DNA of 40,890 nucleotides, from positions 1 through 40,890 of the forward strand of contig MAAE01000033.1 of assembly GCA_002162675.1 (NCBI GenBank). The letters run 5' to 3'. The notes below the pieces were generated by a model. It saw nothing but the letters and a program-made list of their open reading frames with translations, had not been told where the DNA came from and did no database searches. Source of the stretch: Colwellia sp. 39_35_sub15_T18 (GTDB lineage: Bacteria; Pseudomonadota; Gammaproteobacteria; Enterobacterales; Alteromonadaceae). Positions 25,671 through 34,815 of this stretch are shown here, piece after piece. The translations under genes were made by a program, and so were the position numbers. The stretch's first letter is position 1, and each line of letters begins with the position of its first letter.

Positions 25671-27727
25671 TAATCTGCACCATTATTTTTTTGAGAAATG
25701 TAGTCTTGTTGAAAGGTAGAGTCTCGTTGAAGAGTATCATGTTGGGTAACATTATCTGGCAAGGAAATGCTAGCTGATGAATGAACATGTTGATGAGCGG
25801 TAATAATCTCTGTGCTTGTCGTTTGCTCATCAAGGCTTGAAGTGAACATTCTTGAGCCAAAATATTGATCCATTATTTGTCTAGCCACAGGTCCTGCATT
25901 AGTGCCACCACCACCTTTGGCGACATTTTCAATAGCAACAGCAACGACAATCTCAGGATTTTTATAAGGGGCAAAGGCAATAAACATAGCATTATCACGT
26001 TTACTTTCCTGGGTAGTTTTAGCATCGTATTTTTCATCTTGCTTAATACGGGCAACCTGCGCCGAGCCAGTTTTACCGGCGGCATCATAATGGCTGCCTT
26101 TAAAAGCTGAATGTCCTGTCGCGCCAACTACCTGTACAGTTCTGTGCATAGCATTGAGTACTAAATCCCAATTTTTTTGCTGCTTTAACACCAACGGTGC
26201 TTGCTCTTCGTAGTTAATCGCGACGAAGGTATTTTCTGTCTTGTCTGCTACCGTAATAAGTTCACTAGTGGCATGTAAAAAGTGTGGCACCTTTCTATGA
26301 CCATGATTAACTAGCGTGGTGAGTGCTTGTGTTAATTGCAGTGGTGTTACTGTCCAATAACTTTGGCCAATACCAACCGATAATGTTTCGCCAGTATACC
26401 AAGGCTTATTATAGCGAGCGCGTTTCCAGCCAACACTGGGCATGATAGCTTTACTTTCTTCATGAATATCTACGCCAGTGTAATCACCAAAGCCAAAACG
26501 CTCCATCATGGTACTTATTTTGGTGATGCCGAGTTTAAAGGCTAAATTGAAGAAATATATGTTGCATGATTGCTCAATGGCTTTATTCAAATCAACCCAG
26601 CCGTGTCCCCACTTTTTCCAATCACGGTATTTATTGGGTAATCCCTCTAGCTGATACCAGCCGGGATCCCAAACCTTGCTACTAGGTGTAATAACCTTTT
26701 CTTCTAAGCCGGTAAGGGCAAGAAAGGGTTTGACGGTTGAGGCGGGTGGGTAGCCTTGGACACTGCGATTAATCAGTGGCAGGTTTTTAGAATTCAATAA
26801 TTTTTTATAATTTTTACTACTGATACCATGAACAAATAAATTGCCATCATAGCTCGGGTTTGAGTACATGGCTAAAATGCCACCGGTACGAGGATCCATG
26901 GCAACTACGGCGCCACGCTTACCTGAAAGGGCACGTTTGGCGATCATTTGTAATTCAATATCTAAGGTTAAGGTTAAATCTTTTCCTGGCACAGGCGGGG
27001 TAAAATCTAAGGTGCGAATAATACGACCTTGGTTATTTATTTCTACTTCTTGGTGGCCTATGCTGCCATGCAAAATGTCTTCGTAATATTTTTCTATGCC
27101 TAGTTTGCCAATACCGTGGGTTGCCGCATAGTTTTCAGACTTATCAGCTAAGGCTAATTTGTTAGCATCTCTACGGTTAATGCGGGCAACATAACCCAAA
27201 CTATGGGTAGTTAAATCGCTAAAAGGATAATAACGTTTCAAGCGAGCATCAACAAAAATGCCTGGAAACTTGTGCTGATTAACTGAAAAAAGTGCTACTT
27301 GTTGTTCACTTAAGCGTGAATATAAATCAAGCTGTTTAAAGCGACGTTTACCTTTAATTGCCTTGAAAAATTTAGTTTGCCGGTCGGCACTGATTGATAA
27401 AAGTTGGCTGACATTGGCTATGCTGGCCTTTAAATCATCTACATCTTCGGGGATCACCGCTAAGCTATAGACAGGTTTGTTATCGGCGAGTATTACACCA
27501 TTTTTGTCATAAATTAAGCCACGATTTGGCGCGACAGGCAGTAGTTTAATGCGGTTGGAATTTGAGCGAGTTTGGTACTTTTCAAAAGAATTAACTTGTA
27601 GGGTGTAAACATTACTAAAAAGTATGAGCAATAGCACCAACACACCGGTAAAGGCAATAAAAGTGCGTCGAGCAAAGAGGTTTGCTTCAGAGGTGTGGTT
27701 ACGAATAATAACGCGACGAGGAGCCAT
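25670..27727 (-). CDS. mrdA: Penicillin-binding protein 2 (MrdA)
   Basis: This 685-aa elongasome transpeptidase has one N-terminal helix (about 22-44), a dimerisation/pedestal domain (about 60-240) and the transpeptidase domain with STVK at 330-333, SCN at 387-389 and KTG at 552-554. The C-terminal tail past about 620 is long, rich in Ser, Thr, Gln and His, and probably disordered. It works with RodA downstream. Its start is overlapped by the stop of a 37-codon ORF that begins with a diverged copy of the mrdA start. Confidence 0.96.
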   Translation of the reverse strand: MAPRRVIIRNHTSEANLFARRTFIAFTGVLVLLLILFSNVYTLQVNSFEKYQTRSNSNRIKLLPVAPNRGLIYDKNGVILADNKPVYSLAVIPEDVDDLKASIANVSQLLSISADRQTKFFKAIKGKRRFKQLDLYSRLSEQQVALFSVNQHKFPGIFVDARLKRYYPFSDLTTHSLGYVARINRRDANKLALADKSENYAATHGIGKLGIEKYYEDILHGSIGHQEVEINNQGRIIRTLDFTPPVPGKDLTLTLDIELQMIAKRALSGKRGAVVAMDPRTGGILAMYSNPSYDGNLFVHGISSKNYKKLLNSKNLPLINRSVQGYPPASTVKPFLALTGLEEKVITPSSKVWDPGWYQLEGLPNKYRDWKKWGHGWVDLNKAIEQSCNIYFFNLAFKLGITKISTMMERFGFGDYTGVDIHEESKAIMPSVGWKRARYNKPWYTGETLSVGIGQSYWTVTPLQLTQALTTLVNHGHRKVPHFLHATSELITVADKTENTFVAINYEEQAPLVLKQQKNWDLVLNAMHRTVQVVGATGHSAFKGSHYDAAGKTGSAQVARIKQDEKYDAKTTQESKRDNAMFIAFAPYKNPEIVVAVAIENVAKGGGGTNAGPVARQIMDQYFGSRMFTSSLDEQTTSTEIITAHQHVHSSASISLPDNVTQHDTLQRDSTFQQDYISQKNNGAD

Positions 27728-27840
27728 TAATACTGCCTGCTCGATTGAGAAAGGTTATTGCCAATAAAAAGCACCAGCCAATAAGCTTCGGCACTCTTAG
27801 CAAAAAAATGGTTACCAATAATGATGTGACGAGGAGCCAT
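27727..27840 (-). other. 37-codon leader ORF, a diverged duplicate of the mrdA start
   Basis: Immediately after the rlmH stop, an ATG at 27840 opens a 37-codon ORF whose stop TAA overlaps the mrdA ATG. Its first ten codons (MAPRHIIIGN) repeat the mrdA N-terminus ([10 protein letters not shown]) at about 85 percent DNA identity over some 30 bases, including the same preceding TA. Beyond that it differs. It may be a remnant of a tandem duplication or a replaced mrdA 5' end. Its tight placement would couple rlmH and mrdA translation. I do not claim a functional peptide. Confidence 0.5.
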
Positions 27841-27843
27841 TAG

Positions 27844-28314
27844 CTACTCTCTGTGATAAGGGTGGTTATTATTGATGCTCCATGCGCGGTATAAGCTTTC
27901 TGCGATCAGAACTCTTACCATGGGGTGCGGTAGTGTCAGCGGTGACAGTGACCATTTTTGTTCGCTTGCTTTAATACATGCGGGCGCTAAACCTTCTGGC
28001 CCTCCAACGAGTAAAGCAACATCTCGGCCATCAAATTGCCAGCGTTCTAATTGCTTGGCAAGTTGTGGCGTGTCCCAAGGTTTACCTTCCACTTCTAAGG
28101 TAACAATACGGCTACTTTTAGGAATAGCAGCAAGTAATTGTTCACCTTCTTTTTCTAAAATACGCGCAATATCCGCATTTTTCCCTCGTTTCCCTGCGGA
28201 AACCTCAACTAAATCAAAAGTTAAATCTCGAGGGAAGCGACGCGCATATTCACTAAAACCTTGGCTGACCCAAGTGGGCATTTTAGTGCCAACGGCGTAT
28301 AAAGTTAGTTTCAT
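27844..28314 (-). CDS. rlmH: 23S rRNA (pseudouridine-1915-N3)-methyltransferase RlmH
   Basis: This 156-aa SPOUT methyltransferase matches the usual RlmH length. The SAM-binding knot is visible as [12 protein letters not shown], followed by [25 protein letters not shown] and the C-terminal HPYHRE that reaches into the active site. It methylates pseudouridine 1915 in helix 69 on 70S ribosomes. It sits between rsfS (146-base gap) and the mrdA leader ORF, as in many gammaproteobacteria. Confidence 0.96.
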   Translation of the reverse strand: MKLTLYAVGTKMPTWVSQGFSEYARRFPRDLTFDLVEVSAGKRGKNADIARILEKEGEQLLAAIPKSSRIVTLEVEGKPWDTPQLAKQLERWQFDGRDVALLVGGPEGLAPACIKASEQKWSLSPLTLPHPMVRVLIAESLYRAWSINNNHPYHRE

Positions 28315-28460
28315 AATAATTGCTGCACTTATTACCCAAATGTAGACATTAATTGAGTAATCACGCAGGAAAAAGTTGTGATAGCAAGGCGGTTAATTGA
28401 GAAGTAGTCCGCTATTGCGAATGAAACCAACGCAGCTATGGCAATCTTTTAACCAGTGAT

Positions 28461-28784
28461 TTAATCTTCGGCCCATAGTTGTTCAAGGTTATATCTGTCG
28501 CGTTGTTCATCGGTCATAACATGGACAATAATATCGCCTAAATCGACCAGTGCCCATTCACCAACATCATTACCTTCTATGCCTTTTGGCTCACAACCTT
28601 GCGCGCGACATTCTGTGGCAACGGATTGAGCGATTGATTTCACATGGCGGTTTGAATTACCCGAACAGATAATCATATAGTCAGCGAAGCTGGCTTTATC
28701 AGTGATGTTAAGGGAGATGATATCTCGACCTTTCATGTCTTCAAGTTTTTCTATTACAAATGCGTTGAGTGCTTCGGTTTGCAA
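28461..28784 (-). CDS. rsfS: Ribosomal silencing factor RsfS
   Basis: This 107-aa protein binds ribosomal protein L14 and blocks subunit joining in slow growth. The family core DKASFADYMIICSGNSNRHVKSIA and GNDVGEWALVDLGDIIVHVM is intact, at normal length. The start codon is TTG, supported by AGGAAG six bases upstream. It lies between nadD and rlmH. Confidence 0.95.
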   Translation of the reverse strand: MQTEALNAFVIEKLEDMKGRDIISLNITDKASFADYMIICSGNSNRHVKSIAQSVATECRAQGCEPKGIEGNDVGEWALVDLGDIIVHVMTDEQRDRYNLEQLWAED

Positions 28785-28934
28785 GGTGTTCTTCCTAGTG
28801 TCAGGTTGATTGTTTTACTCGGGAGTAAATCACCGATCATTGCCGTACTTTTGTCATACTAGATGTCATACTAAAGTACGAGCTACAATTAAATAAGTAT
28901 AAGCAGATAATAATAACACTTTTTAGCGAGATCG

Positions 28935-29630
28935 TTAACGATAAAGCTGATTTTTGTTGATAAAATCTAAAACGCTCGCGGCAAGTAAGTGCTGACAGTT
29001 TTGTTTCTTTGCTAAACGAGCACGAATATCAGTTGAAGAAATATTAAGGTTTACTCGGCCTTTGTTGCTAATAGGCAGCGTTTGCTCTTGGTTTACTTGT
29101 TGATCGTCAGTAGTGTTAGGCACAAAAACAATACCGCCACTGCAGGTGTTTTTTAGTAGCTTTATATCGTTAACTTGATGCTTGGCAAGTAATTCTTTGG
29201 TGTCTTCATTTAAGTTTTTAAGTTGGTGGTTTGGCCTGCTGTTTACCACTAAATGGCATAGTGATAATATTTCTTGATACTGATGCCAACGGGTAAAAGT
29301 GAGCAAAGAGTCTAGGCCAATAATAAAAAATAAGCGCTGCTTAGGATAACTTTGTTGCAACGACTTTAAGGTATCGACCGTGTAAGAATTACCGCTACGT
29401 GTTAGCTCACGTTGATCACAGTGAAAAATATCTTCATTTGCACAAGCTAATGTCACCATGTTAGCACGCTGTTGGGCACTTACATTCGGACTGGCTTTAT
29501 GGGGAGGAATACTGGCGGGGATAAACAGTATTTTGTCTAATGATAGGTAATCAGCGACCACTTTAGCAGGCTCGGTATGCCCTAAATGGATGGGGTCAAA
29601 AGTGCCGCCTAATATGCCAATGCTAGTCAC
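28935..29630 (-). CDS. nadD: Nicotinate-nucleotide adenylyltransferase NadD
   Basis: This 231-aa enzyme adenylylates nicotinate mononucleotide in NAD synthesis. It has the nucleotidyltransferase opening GGTFDPIHLGH (His15 and His18) and the late ISSTDIRARL motif. It is slightly longer than E. coli NadD (213 aa), with an insertion before the late motif (about 165-195). The start is GTG with no strong SD. It follows holA by 21 bases. Confidence 0.95.
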   Translation of the reverse strand: MTSIGILGGTFDPIHLGHTEPAKVVADYLSLDKILFIPASIPPHKASPNVSAQQRANMVTLACANEDIFHCDQRELTRSGNSYTVDTLKSLQQSYPKQRLFFIIGLDSLLTFTRWHQYQEILSLCHLVVNSRPNHQLKNLNEDTKELLAKHQVNDIKLLKNTCSGGIVFVPNTTDDQQVNQEQTLPISNKGRVNLNISSTDIRARLAKKQNCQHLLAASVLDFINKNQLYR

Positions 29631-29651
29631 GGTTGGTTAGCTGTATTCATA

Positions 29652-30713
29652 TTAACTGTATTCATAGTTAAGGGAAAAGTGTTGGGTGACTTCCCCTTGG
29701 TAAAGGGTGAGGCAAAGATCCGCCAATAAGATAAAACTATTAAATTCGCTACTGGTTTTGGTCAATAAATCAATATCAGCCAATCGCGATAATGCTCGCT
29801 TAACATTAGCAAGACTAATATGGGTTAGGGCATGTTGATATAAAGGTTTTCGCTTATCCCATATTCGGTATTCTTTATAAATATCATTAAGGTGACTGCC
29901 ATCACTAAGTTTAGTGAGCATGGCATAAAGCTGATTGATTTCTTTATGAAACACCCACACTAGTTGCCCCGCAGCCGTGCCTTCTTGTTGCATTTTATCT
30001 AACATGGTAATGCATTTTTTGCAGTTACCTTGCAATAACGCATCAACAATTTGAAAAGGGTTGAATTTTGCTTGATTGATGACTAAATGCTCGGCGTCGC
30101 TAAGGCTAATTTGTTGATTTGGGCTGAACAGTAGTGACAGCTTTTGCAACTCTTGCTCTAAAGCGGGTAAATTGCCTTCAAATAACTCAATCAGTAATAA
30201 AGATAATTCTGCAGATAAGTTTAACTTCAGAGCTCGGGCTTGATTTTGTAACCAACGAGGTAGTGCTTTAGCATCAATGTCATAAAGTGGTAGATAACAG
30301 CCCAGCTGAGTTAAGGTTTTAAACCATTTTCTATTAGCGCTAGGGCCGTCGAGTTTAGGGCCATGAAAGATAAAAATCACATCTTGCAATGCCATGTTTT
30401 TTTCGATGACTTCACTCAGTGCGAGCAGAGATTTATTGCCGTTGTCACCAATTTTTATGGTGGTAAATTCAACCTCAATAATGCGCTGATTGGCAAACAA
30501 GCTCATTGATTGATATTCATCAATAAGCTGCTGCCAGTCAAATTTATTGTCGCTACTAAAACGAATTAATTCACTGAAACCTTGCTGATTAGCATGTTTT
30601 TTAATGGTGGCTAAACTATCATTTTTTTGCCAAGGCTCGTCACCAAAAACCAACCACACAGGTTTAAAGCCCTGTGATAATGTTTGCGGTAGTTGGTTAT
30701 GGTAAATTTTCAT
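29652..30713 (-). CDS. holA: DNA polymerase III subunit delta HolA
   Basis: This 353-aa clamp-loader subunit opens the sliding clamp. It shows the usual delta opening (YHNQLPQTLSQGFKPVWLVFGDEPWQKNDSL), an AAA-like fold without a working P-loop, and the helical C-terminal collar. Length fits the family (about 343 in E. coli). It sits between lptE and nadD in the conserved cluster. Confidence 0.94.
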   Translation of the reverse strand: MKIYHNQLPQTLSQGFKPVWLVFGDEPWQKNDSLATIKKHANQQGFSELIRFSSDNKFDWQQLIDEYQSMSLFANQRIIEVEFTTIKIGDNGNKSLLALSEVIEKNMALQDVIFIFHGPKLDGPSANRKWFKTLTQLGCYLPLYDIDAKALPRWLQNQARALKLNLSAELSLLLIELFEGNLPALEQELQKLSLLFSPNQQISLSDAEHLVINQAKFNPFQIVDALLQGNCKKCITMLDKMQQEGTAAGQLVWVFHKEINQLYAMLTKLSDGSHLNDIYKEYRIWDKRKPLYQHALTHISLANVKRALSRLADIDLLTKTSSEFNSFILLADLCLTLYQGEVTQHFSLNYEYS

Positions 30714-30741
30714 TTAAGCCTGTTACTTTTTATTTAAAGAG

Positions 30742-31299
30742 CTAGCGCTGAATTCTGGCCATATCGCGTAAAATTCTATCGGCAGCTGATTTTCTCATTT
30801 CACTGAGCAGTAATGATAATTCACGAGACTTTGCTAAGGCTAAGCTGGGATCATCTTGATAATCTCTATTTAATTCAAAGCGAAAGTCTTGTGGTTCTTC
30901 AATGGGTTCACCGTTTTTAGCGCTAAAACGTAATTGATAATGCACCGCATAAATAAGTTCATATTCAGCGACTTGGCCATTTTGAAATACCGACAATGTG
31001 CGGCGGTCGAGTTTGTCTGACATGATGCGTAGCTCAGGTGCGGTAATACTTTTATGCGCTAGTATTTTTACTTGATTACGGGTTAAATGTTGCTTTACTA
31101 AACGGGTTAATTCACCATGCACATCGCTAGAGCTAACATATAACGTTTGCAGCTCGTCATTGAGTAAATAGTCACCTCGAAGTTGAAAGCCACAAGCGGT
31201 CAATAAGCTTGATAACATCATTACCAAGCAAATTTGCTTAGCATGTAGGAGGGAATTTATTCCCGAGCGTTCGCGATTAAAACCGCTCCTACAGCGCAT
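30742..31299 (-). CDS. lptE: LPS-assembly lipoprotein LptE with REP-encoded N-terminus
   Basis: LptE plugs the LptD barrel that puts LPS into the outer leaflet. From the lipobox (LLTAC, Cys36) onward the 185-aa protein is typical: CGFQLRGDYLLNDELQTLYV and a C-terminal LLSEMRKSAADRILRDM helix. The first 18 or so codons, however, are a read-through of a 50-bp REP-like palindrome (31244-31293), giving Arg/Ser/Asn-rich sequence before the hydrophobic part. The ATG lies one base after the leuS stop, which suits coupling. A shorter start at one of two adjacent ATGs would leave only 8 or 9 residues before Cys, too short for a signal peptide, so I keep the long form. Confidence 0.85.
   Translation of the reverse strand: MRCRSGFNRERSGINSLLHAKQICLVMMLSSLLTACGFQLRGDYLLNDELQTLYVSSSDVHGELTRLVKQHLTRNQVKILAHKSITAPELRIMSDKLDRRTLSVFQNGQVAEYELIYAVHYQLRFSAKNGEPIEEPQDFRFELNRDYQDDPSLALAKSRELSLLLSEMRKSAADRILRDMARIQR
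31244..31293. repeat. REP/BIME-like palindromic element inside lptE
   Basis: The element is bounded by TGTAGGAG and CTCCTACA (8-bp inverted ends) and contains GGGAAT-AA-ATTCCC and a GCG-GTTTTAAT-CGC part. This architecture is that of gammaproteobacterial REP sequences moved by RAYT transposases. It lies within the first codons of lptE, right behind leuS. Confidence 0.8.
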
Positions 31300-31300
31300 G

Positions 31301-33976
31301 CTAATTCGCCACCACGTTTAATAATTTACCCGGTATGTAAATTACTTTGCGTATGTTTTTACCCTCGGTAAATTTAACGACACCGCTATCGGCTAAGCCT
31401 ATTTCTTCAACGGTTTCTTTGCTGGCGTCAGCCGCGACAGTGATTTTTGCGCGTAACTTACCGTTAACTTGCACAATAATTAGTTTTTCATTTTCAACTA
31501 AAGCGCTGTCATCAACGATTGGCCATTGAGCATCTTCAACTGATTCATTACTGTTACTGGCAATTTTAGTCCATAAATAATTACATAGATGCGGCGTGAT
31601 TGGCGTTAGCATTAGTACAACTGCGCGCAAAGACTCAAGCATTACCGCTTTGTCTTCTGCGGTAGTCATAGGGGCTTTATTTAAGTGATTCATCAATTCC
31701 ATAATGGCAGCAATCGCCGTATTAAAGGTATTACGACGACCAATGTCATCGGTTACTTTCGCGATAGTTTTATGTAATTCACGGCGCAGTTTTTTCTGAG
31801 CTGAGTTTAATGTTAAATCACTAATGGCTGATAGGTCATCATTTTTTGTATCAACGCTTGCTTCAACAAAGTCATGGACTATTTTATAAACACGTTTAAC
31901 AAAACGGTGGGCGCCATCAACACCCGAATCAGACCATTCTAAGGTTTGCTCTGGCGGTGAAGTAAACATAATAAATAAACGCACCGTATCGGCGCCGTAT
32001 TTATTGATGACTTCTTGTGGGTCAATACCGTTATTTTTTGACTTAGACATTTTACTCATGCCCGCCGATATAACTGCTTCACCATCAATTTTACTGATGG
32101 CTGAGATTACATGCCCTTTGTCATCACGTTCAACGGTAACGTCATCTGGTGCAATCCATTCTTGTGCGCCATTATCGGCTTCACGATAATAGGTATCGGC
32201 TAATACCATGCCTTGACACAGTAGTTTTTTGTAAGGTTCATCACATTGCACTAAACCGACATCACGTAATAATTTATGGAAAAAACGAGAATAAAGTAAA
32301 TGTAAAATGGCGTGCTCGATACCGCCAATGTATTGGTCAACCGGCAGCCAGTAATTGGCTTTGGCGGGATCAATCATTTGACTATCATCGTTTGGTGAAC
32401 AATAACGTGCATAATACCAAGAAGACTCCATAAAGGTGTCAAAGGTATCGGTTTCGCGCAAGGCCTCTTCACCATTGAAAGTGGTTTTTGCCCACTCTGG
32501 ATCGTCTTTAATAGGTGAGGTAACACCGTTCATTACTACGTCTTCTGGTAATACTACCGGTAGTTCATTCTCTGGTACCGGCACTGACTCGCCATTGGCA
32601 AGATTGATCATTGGGATGGGTGTTCCCCAATAACGTTGACGTGAAACGCCCCAGTCACGTAGACGGAAGTTAGTGGTTACTTTACCTTTGTTTTCACTTT
32701 GTAACTTATCGCTAATCGCTTTAAAAGCTTGCTCGAAGTTTAAACCATCAAATTCAGCGGAATTAATCAATATGCCTTTTTCAGTGATGGCAGCTTTGCT
32801 TATATCGGTAATATTAGTATCAGCAACATTAGCGTCATCAGCATTTTGGCCACTTTTTGCAGCGGTACTGATCACTTGAGTGATTTCAAGGCCATATTTA
32901 GTGGCAAATTCGTAATCACGTTGGTCGTGTCCTGGTACTGACATTACCGCGCCTGAGCCGTAATCCATTAAAACAAAGTTAGCAGCCCAAACCGGTACTA
33001 ATGCGCCAGTAAGCGGATGAATGGCTTTAAGGCCAGTATCAACCCCTTTTTTCTCCATAGCAGCCATGTCGGCTTCTGTGGTTTGGTTACCTTTACATTC
33101 TTGAATAAAATCAGCTAATGCTGAGTTGCCTTGTGCAGCGTTTTCTTTGGCGGCAATCAGCGCTAATGGGTGCTCGGCAGCAAGTGCGACATAAGTAACG
33201 CCCATTAATGTGTCTGGGCGAGTGGTGTAAATGTCAAAGCTTGCTTTTTCACCCGCCACTAGGCCGTCAACGTCAAAAGTCATCTCAACACCTTGCGAGC
33301 GACCAATCCAGTTACGTTGCATGGTTTTTACTTGTTCAGGCCAGTCGGTAAGTTGGTCTAAATCGTCAAGTAACTCTTGTGCATAGTCAGTAATTTTAAT
33401 AAACCACTGCGGAATTTCTTTTTTCTCAACGATGGCACCAGAGCGCCAACCACGACCATCAATAACTTGCTCGTTTGCTAACACTGTTTGATCAACTGGA
33501 TCCCAATTTACCGTGGCGTTTTTCTTATAAACCAAACCTTTTTCATAAAGTTTAGTGAAAAACCATTGCTCCCAACGGTAGTAATCTTGCTTGCAGGTAG
33601 CTAGTTCTCTGTCCCAGTCGTAACCAAAACCCAGTGATTTAAGTTGGTTGCGCATGTAATCAATGTTTTGATAAGTCCATTTTCCGGGAGCACTTTTGTT
33701 TTTAATGGCAGCATTTTCTGCAGGTAAACCAAAGGCATCCCAACCCATAGGTTGCATAACATTTTTACCTTGCATACGTTGGTAACGAGAAATTACATCG
33801 CCCAAGCTGTAGTTGCGCACATGACCCATGTGTAATTTACCACTGGGGTAGGGGAACATGGCTAAACAGTAAAACTTTTCTTTACTGTCATCTTCAATGG
33901 CTTTAAAGGTGTTGTTGTCAGTCCAAAACTTTTGCACTGTTGCTTCAATTGCTTGGGGGTTGTAAATGGCTTCCAT
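31301..33976 (-). CDS. leuS: Leucyl-tRNA synthetase
   Basis: This 891-aa class I synthetase charges tRNA-Leu. It has HMGH at 49-52 (in [19 protein letters not shown]), the CP1 editing domain with [14 protein letters not shown], and KMSKS at about residue 645. It is about 30 residues longer than the E. coli enzyme; much of the surplus is an Ala/Asp-rich stretch in the editing domain near residues 370-395. It begins the leuS-lptE-holA-nadD-rsfS-rlmH-mrdA block, and lptE starts one base after its stop. Confidence 0.97.
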   Translation of the reverse strand: MEAIYNPQAIEATVQKFWTDNNTFKAIEDDSKEKFYCLAMFPYPSGKLHMGHVRNYSLGDVISRYQRMQGKNVMQPMGWDAFGLPAENAAIKNKSAPGKWTYQNIDYMRNQLKSLGFGYDWDRELATCKQDYYRWEQWFFTKLYEKGLVYKKNATVNWDPVDQTVLANEQVIDGRGWRSGAIVEKKEIPQWFIKITDYAQELLDDLDQLTDWPEQVKTMQRNWIGRSQGVEMTFDVDGLVAGEKASFDIYTTRPDTLMGVTYVALAAEHPLALIAAKENAAQGNSALADFIQECKGNQTTEADMAAMEKKGVDTGLKAIHPLTGALVPVWAANFVLMDYGSGAVMSVPGHDQRDYEFATKYGLEITQVISTAAKSGQNADDANVADTNITDISKAAITEKGILINSAEFDGLNFEQAFKAISDKLQSENKGKVTTNFRLRDWGVSRQRYWGTPIPMINLANGESVPVPENELPVVLPEDVVMNGVTSPIKDDPEWAKTTFNGEEALRETDTFDTFMESSWYYARYCSPNDDSQMIDPAKANYWLPVDQYIGGIEHAILHLLYSRFFHKLLRDVGLVQCDEPYKKLLCQGMVLADTYYREADNGAQEWIAPDDVTVERDDKGHVISAISKIDGEAVISAGMSKMSKSKNNGIDPQEVINKYGADTVRLFIMFTSPPEQTLEWSDSGVDGAHRFVKRVYKIVHDFVEASVDTKNDDLSAISDLTLNSAQKKLRRELHKTIAKVTDDIGRRNTFNTAIAAIMELMNHLNKAPMTTAEDKAVMLESLRAVVLMLTPITPHLCNYLWTKIASNSNESVEDAQWPIVDDSALVENEKLIIVQVNGKLRAKITVAADASKETVEEIGLADSGVVKFTEGKNIRKVIYIPGKLLNVVAN

Positions 33977-34033
33977 TTATGGTTTCTCGAACGCTATTTT
34001 TGCATGTTATTCCGCGCTTTTTATCTGTTCAAT

Positions 34034-34047
34034 TGTTACTAGTAACA
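34034..34047. promoter_or_regulatory. 14-bp palindrome upstream of leuS
   Basis: TGTTACTAGTAACA is a perfect palindrome 58 bases before the leuS start, in the divergent leuS/zinc-ribbon gene region. It could be an operator. No T-box or leader-peptide structure was recognised. Confidence 0.3.
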
Positions 34048-34150
34048 GTAATAAACACGCAATAATATTGAGTTTAAATTATCGCGATAGAATACCCTAT
34101 CTCAGTGCCTAACAACAAGCTTAATTGCTGATTTTGTCTATACTTAATAT

Positions 34151-34184
34151 GGTTAGTAACGTGGTTGGTGACGTGGTTAGTTAA
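34151..34184. repeat. Three imperfect 12-bp direct repeats upstream of the YbeL-like gene
   Basis: GGTTAGTAAC (34151-34160), GTGGTTGGTGAC (34161-34172) and GTGGTTAGTTAA (34173-34184) are in tandem at a 12-bp period, ending 34 bases before the ATG. This may be slippage or a regulator site array. Confidence 0.45.
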
Positions 34185-34218
34185 GAAGCATAAAATAAGG
34201 TGATTAAAGGGCGTTGTT

Positions 34219-34704
34219 ATGACACAAAGAAAAGAGTACCTAATGGAAGTATATCAAGACCTGAATGCTTGGCTTAATGAAGTGAAAGAAATACAAAAGC
34301 CAAAGGTTATTGAATTGCTAAAGCAAGCTAAACTTTACGGCCAAGCCCTTGAAGATATGTCGGAAGAAAAACTAACGCAATTTGTTGATAATTTACGTTA
34401 TGACTTGCATGACTTTTATCAACAAAATCAATCGCAAGCCAAGAACTCTATCTACTTAGGCTTACTCAATGAATCTTTGTGGTCTAATTTGGCACAATTA
34501 ACCGATAAATCACAAGTAGAGTGGGCAGAATTGGTTGATGATTTTGACCATGATGGTATTTATCATGCGGGTGATGTTATTGGTTTTGGCGAGCTTGCTT
34601 GCCAACAATGCCAAGAGACTATTACCGTGATGCACGCCAGTGAATTGGGGGTTTGTGCTCAATGTGGTGGTGAAAACTTTACTCGTTTGCCTCTTAATCC
34701 TTGA
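34219..34704 (+). CDS. YbeL-like DUF1451 zinc-ribbon protein
   Basis: This 161-aa protein has a helical N-terminal part (1-105) and a C-terminal zinc ribbon with C128-x2-C131 and C146-x2-C149. E. coli ybeL also lies beside leuS in divergent orientation, which supports the assignment. The function is not known; nucleic-acid or protein contact through the ribbon is a guess. AAAGGG precedes the ATG by about nine bases. Confidence 0.88.
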   Translation: MTQRKEYLMEVYQDLNAWLNEVKEIQKPKVIELLKQAKLYGQALEDMSEEKLTQFVDNLRYDLHDFYQQNQSQAKNSIYLGLLNESLWSNLAQLTDKSQVEWAELVDDFDHDGIYHAGDVIGFGELACQQCQETITVMHASELGVCAQCGGENFTRLPLNP

Positions 34705-34750
34705 TTTCTTTATTGTTAGAGGATTAGTTAACGAGTACACTAGCTTTAAT

Positions 34751-34780
34751 GCTTTTTTAAAGGCTTACCTTTAAAAAAGC
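34751..34780. terminator. Perfect 13-bp stem-loop between the zinc-ribbon and Lon-like genes
   Basis: GCTTTTTTAAAGG pairs with CCTTTAAAAAAGC around CTTA. There is no T-run after it on the plus strand; the run lies inside the stem. It may attenuate rather than fully stop transcription into the Lon-like gene 36 bases on. Confidence 0.5.
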
Positions 34781-34815
34781 CTTCAAAGAACCGTCAAATA
34801 ACCTCAAGGATTTTC

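Noticed and set aside
28315..28460. Hidden gene between rsfS and rlmH
   Set aside because: An open frame exists on the minus strand but it lacks a start with an SD and resembles no protein I know; it may be another small intergenic repeat.
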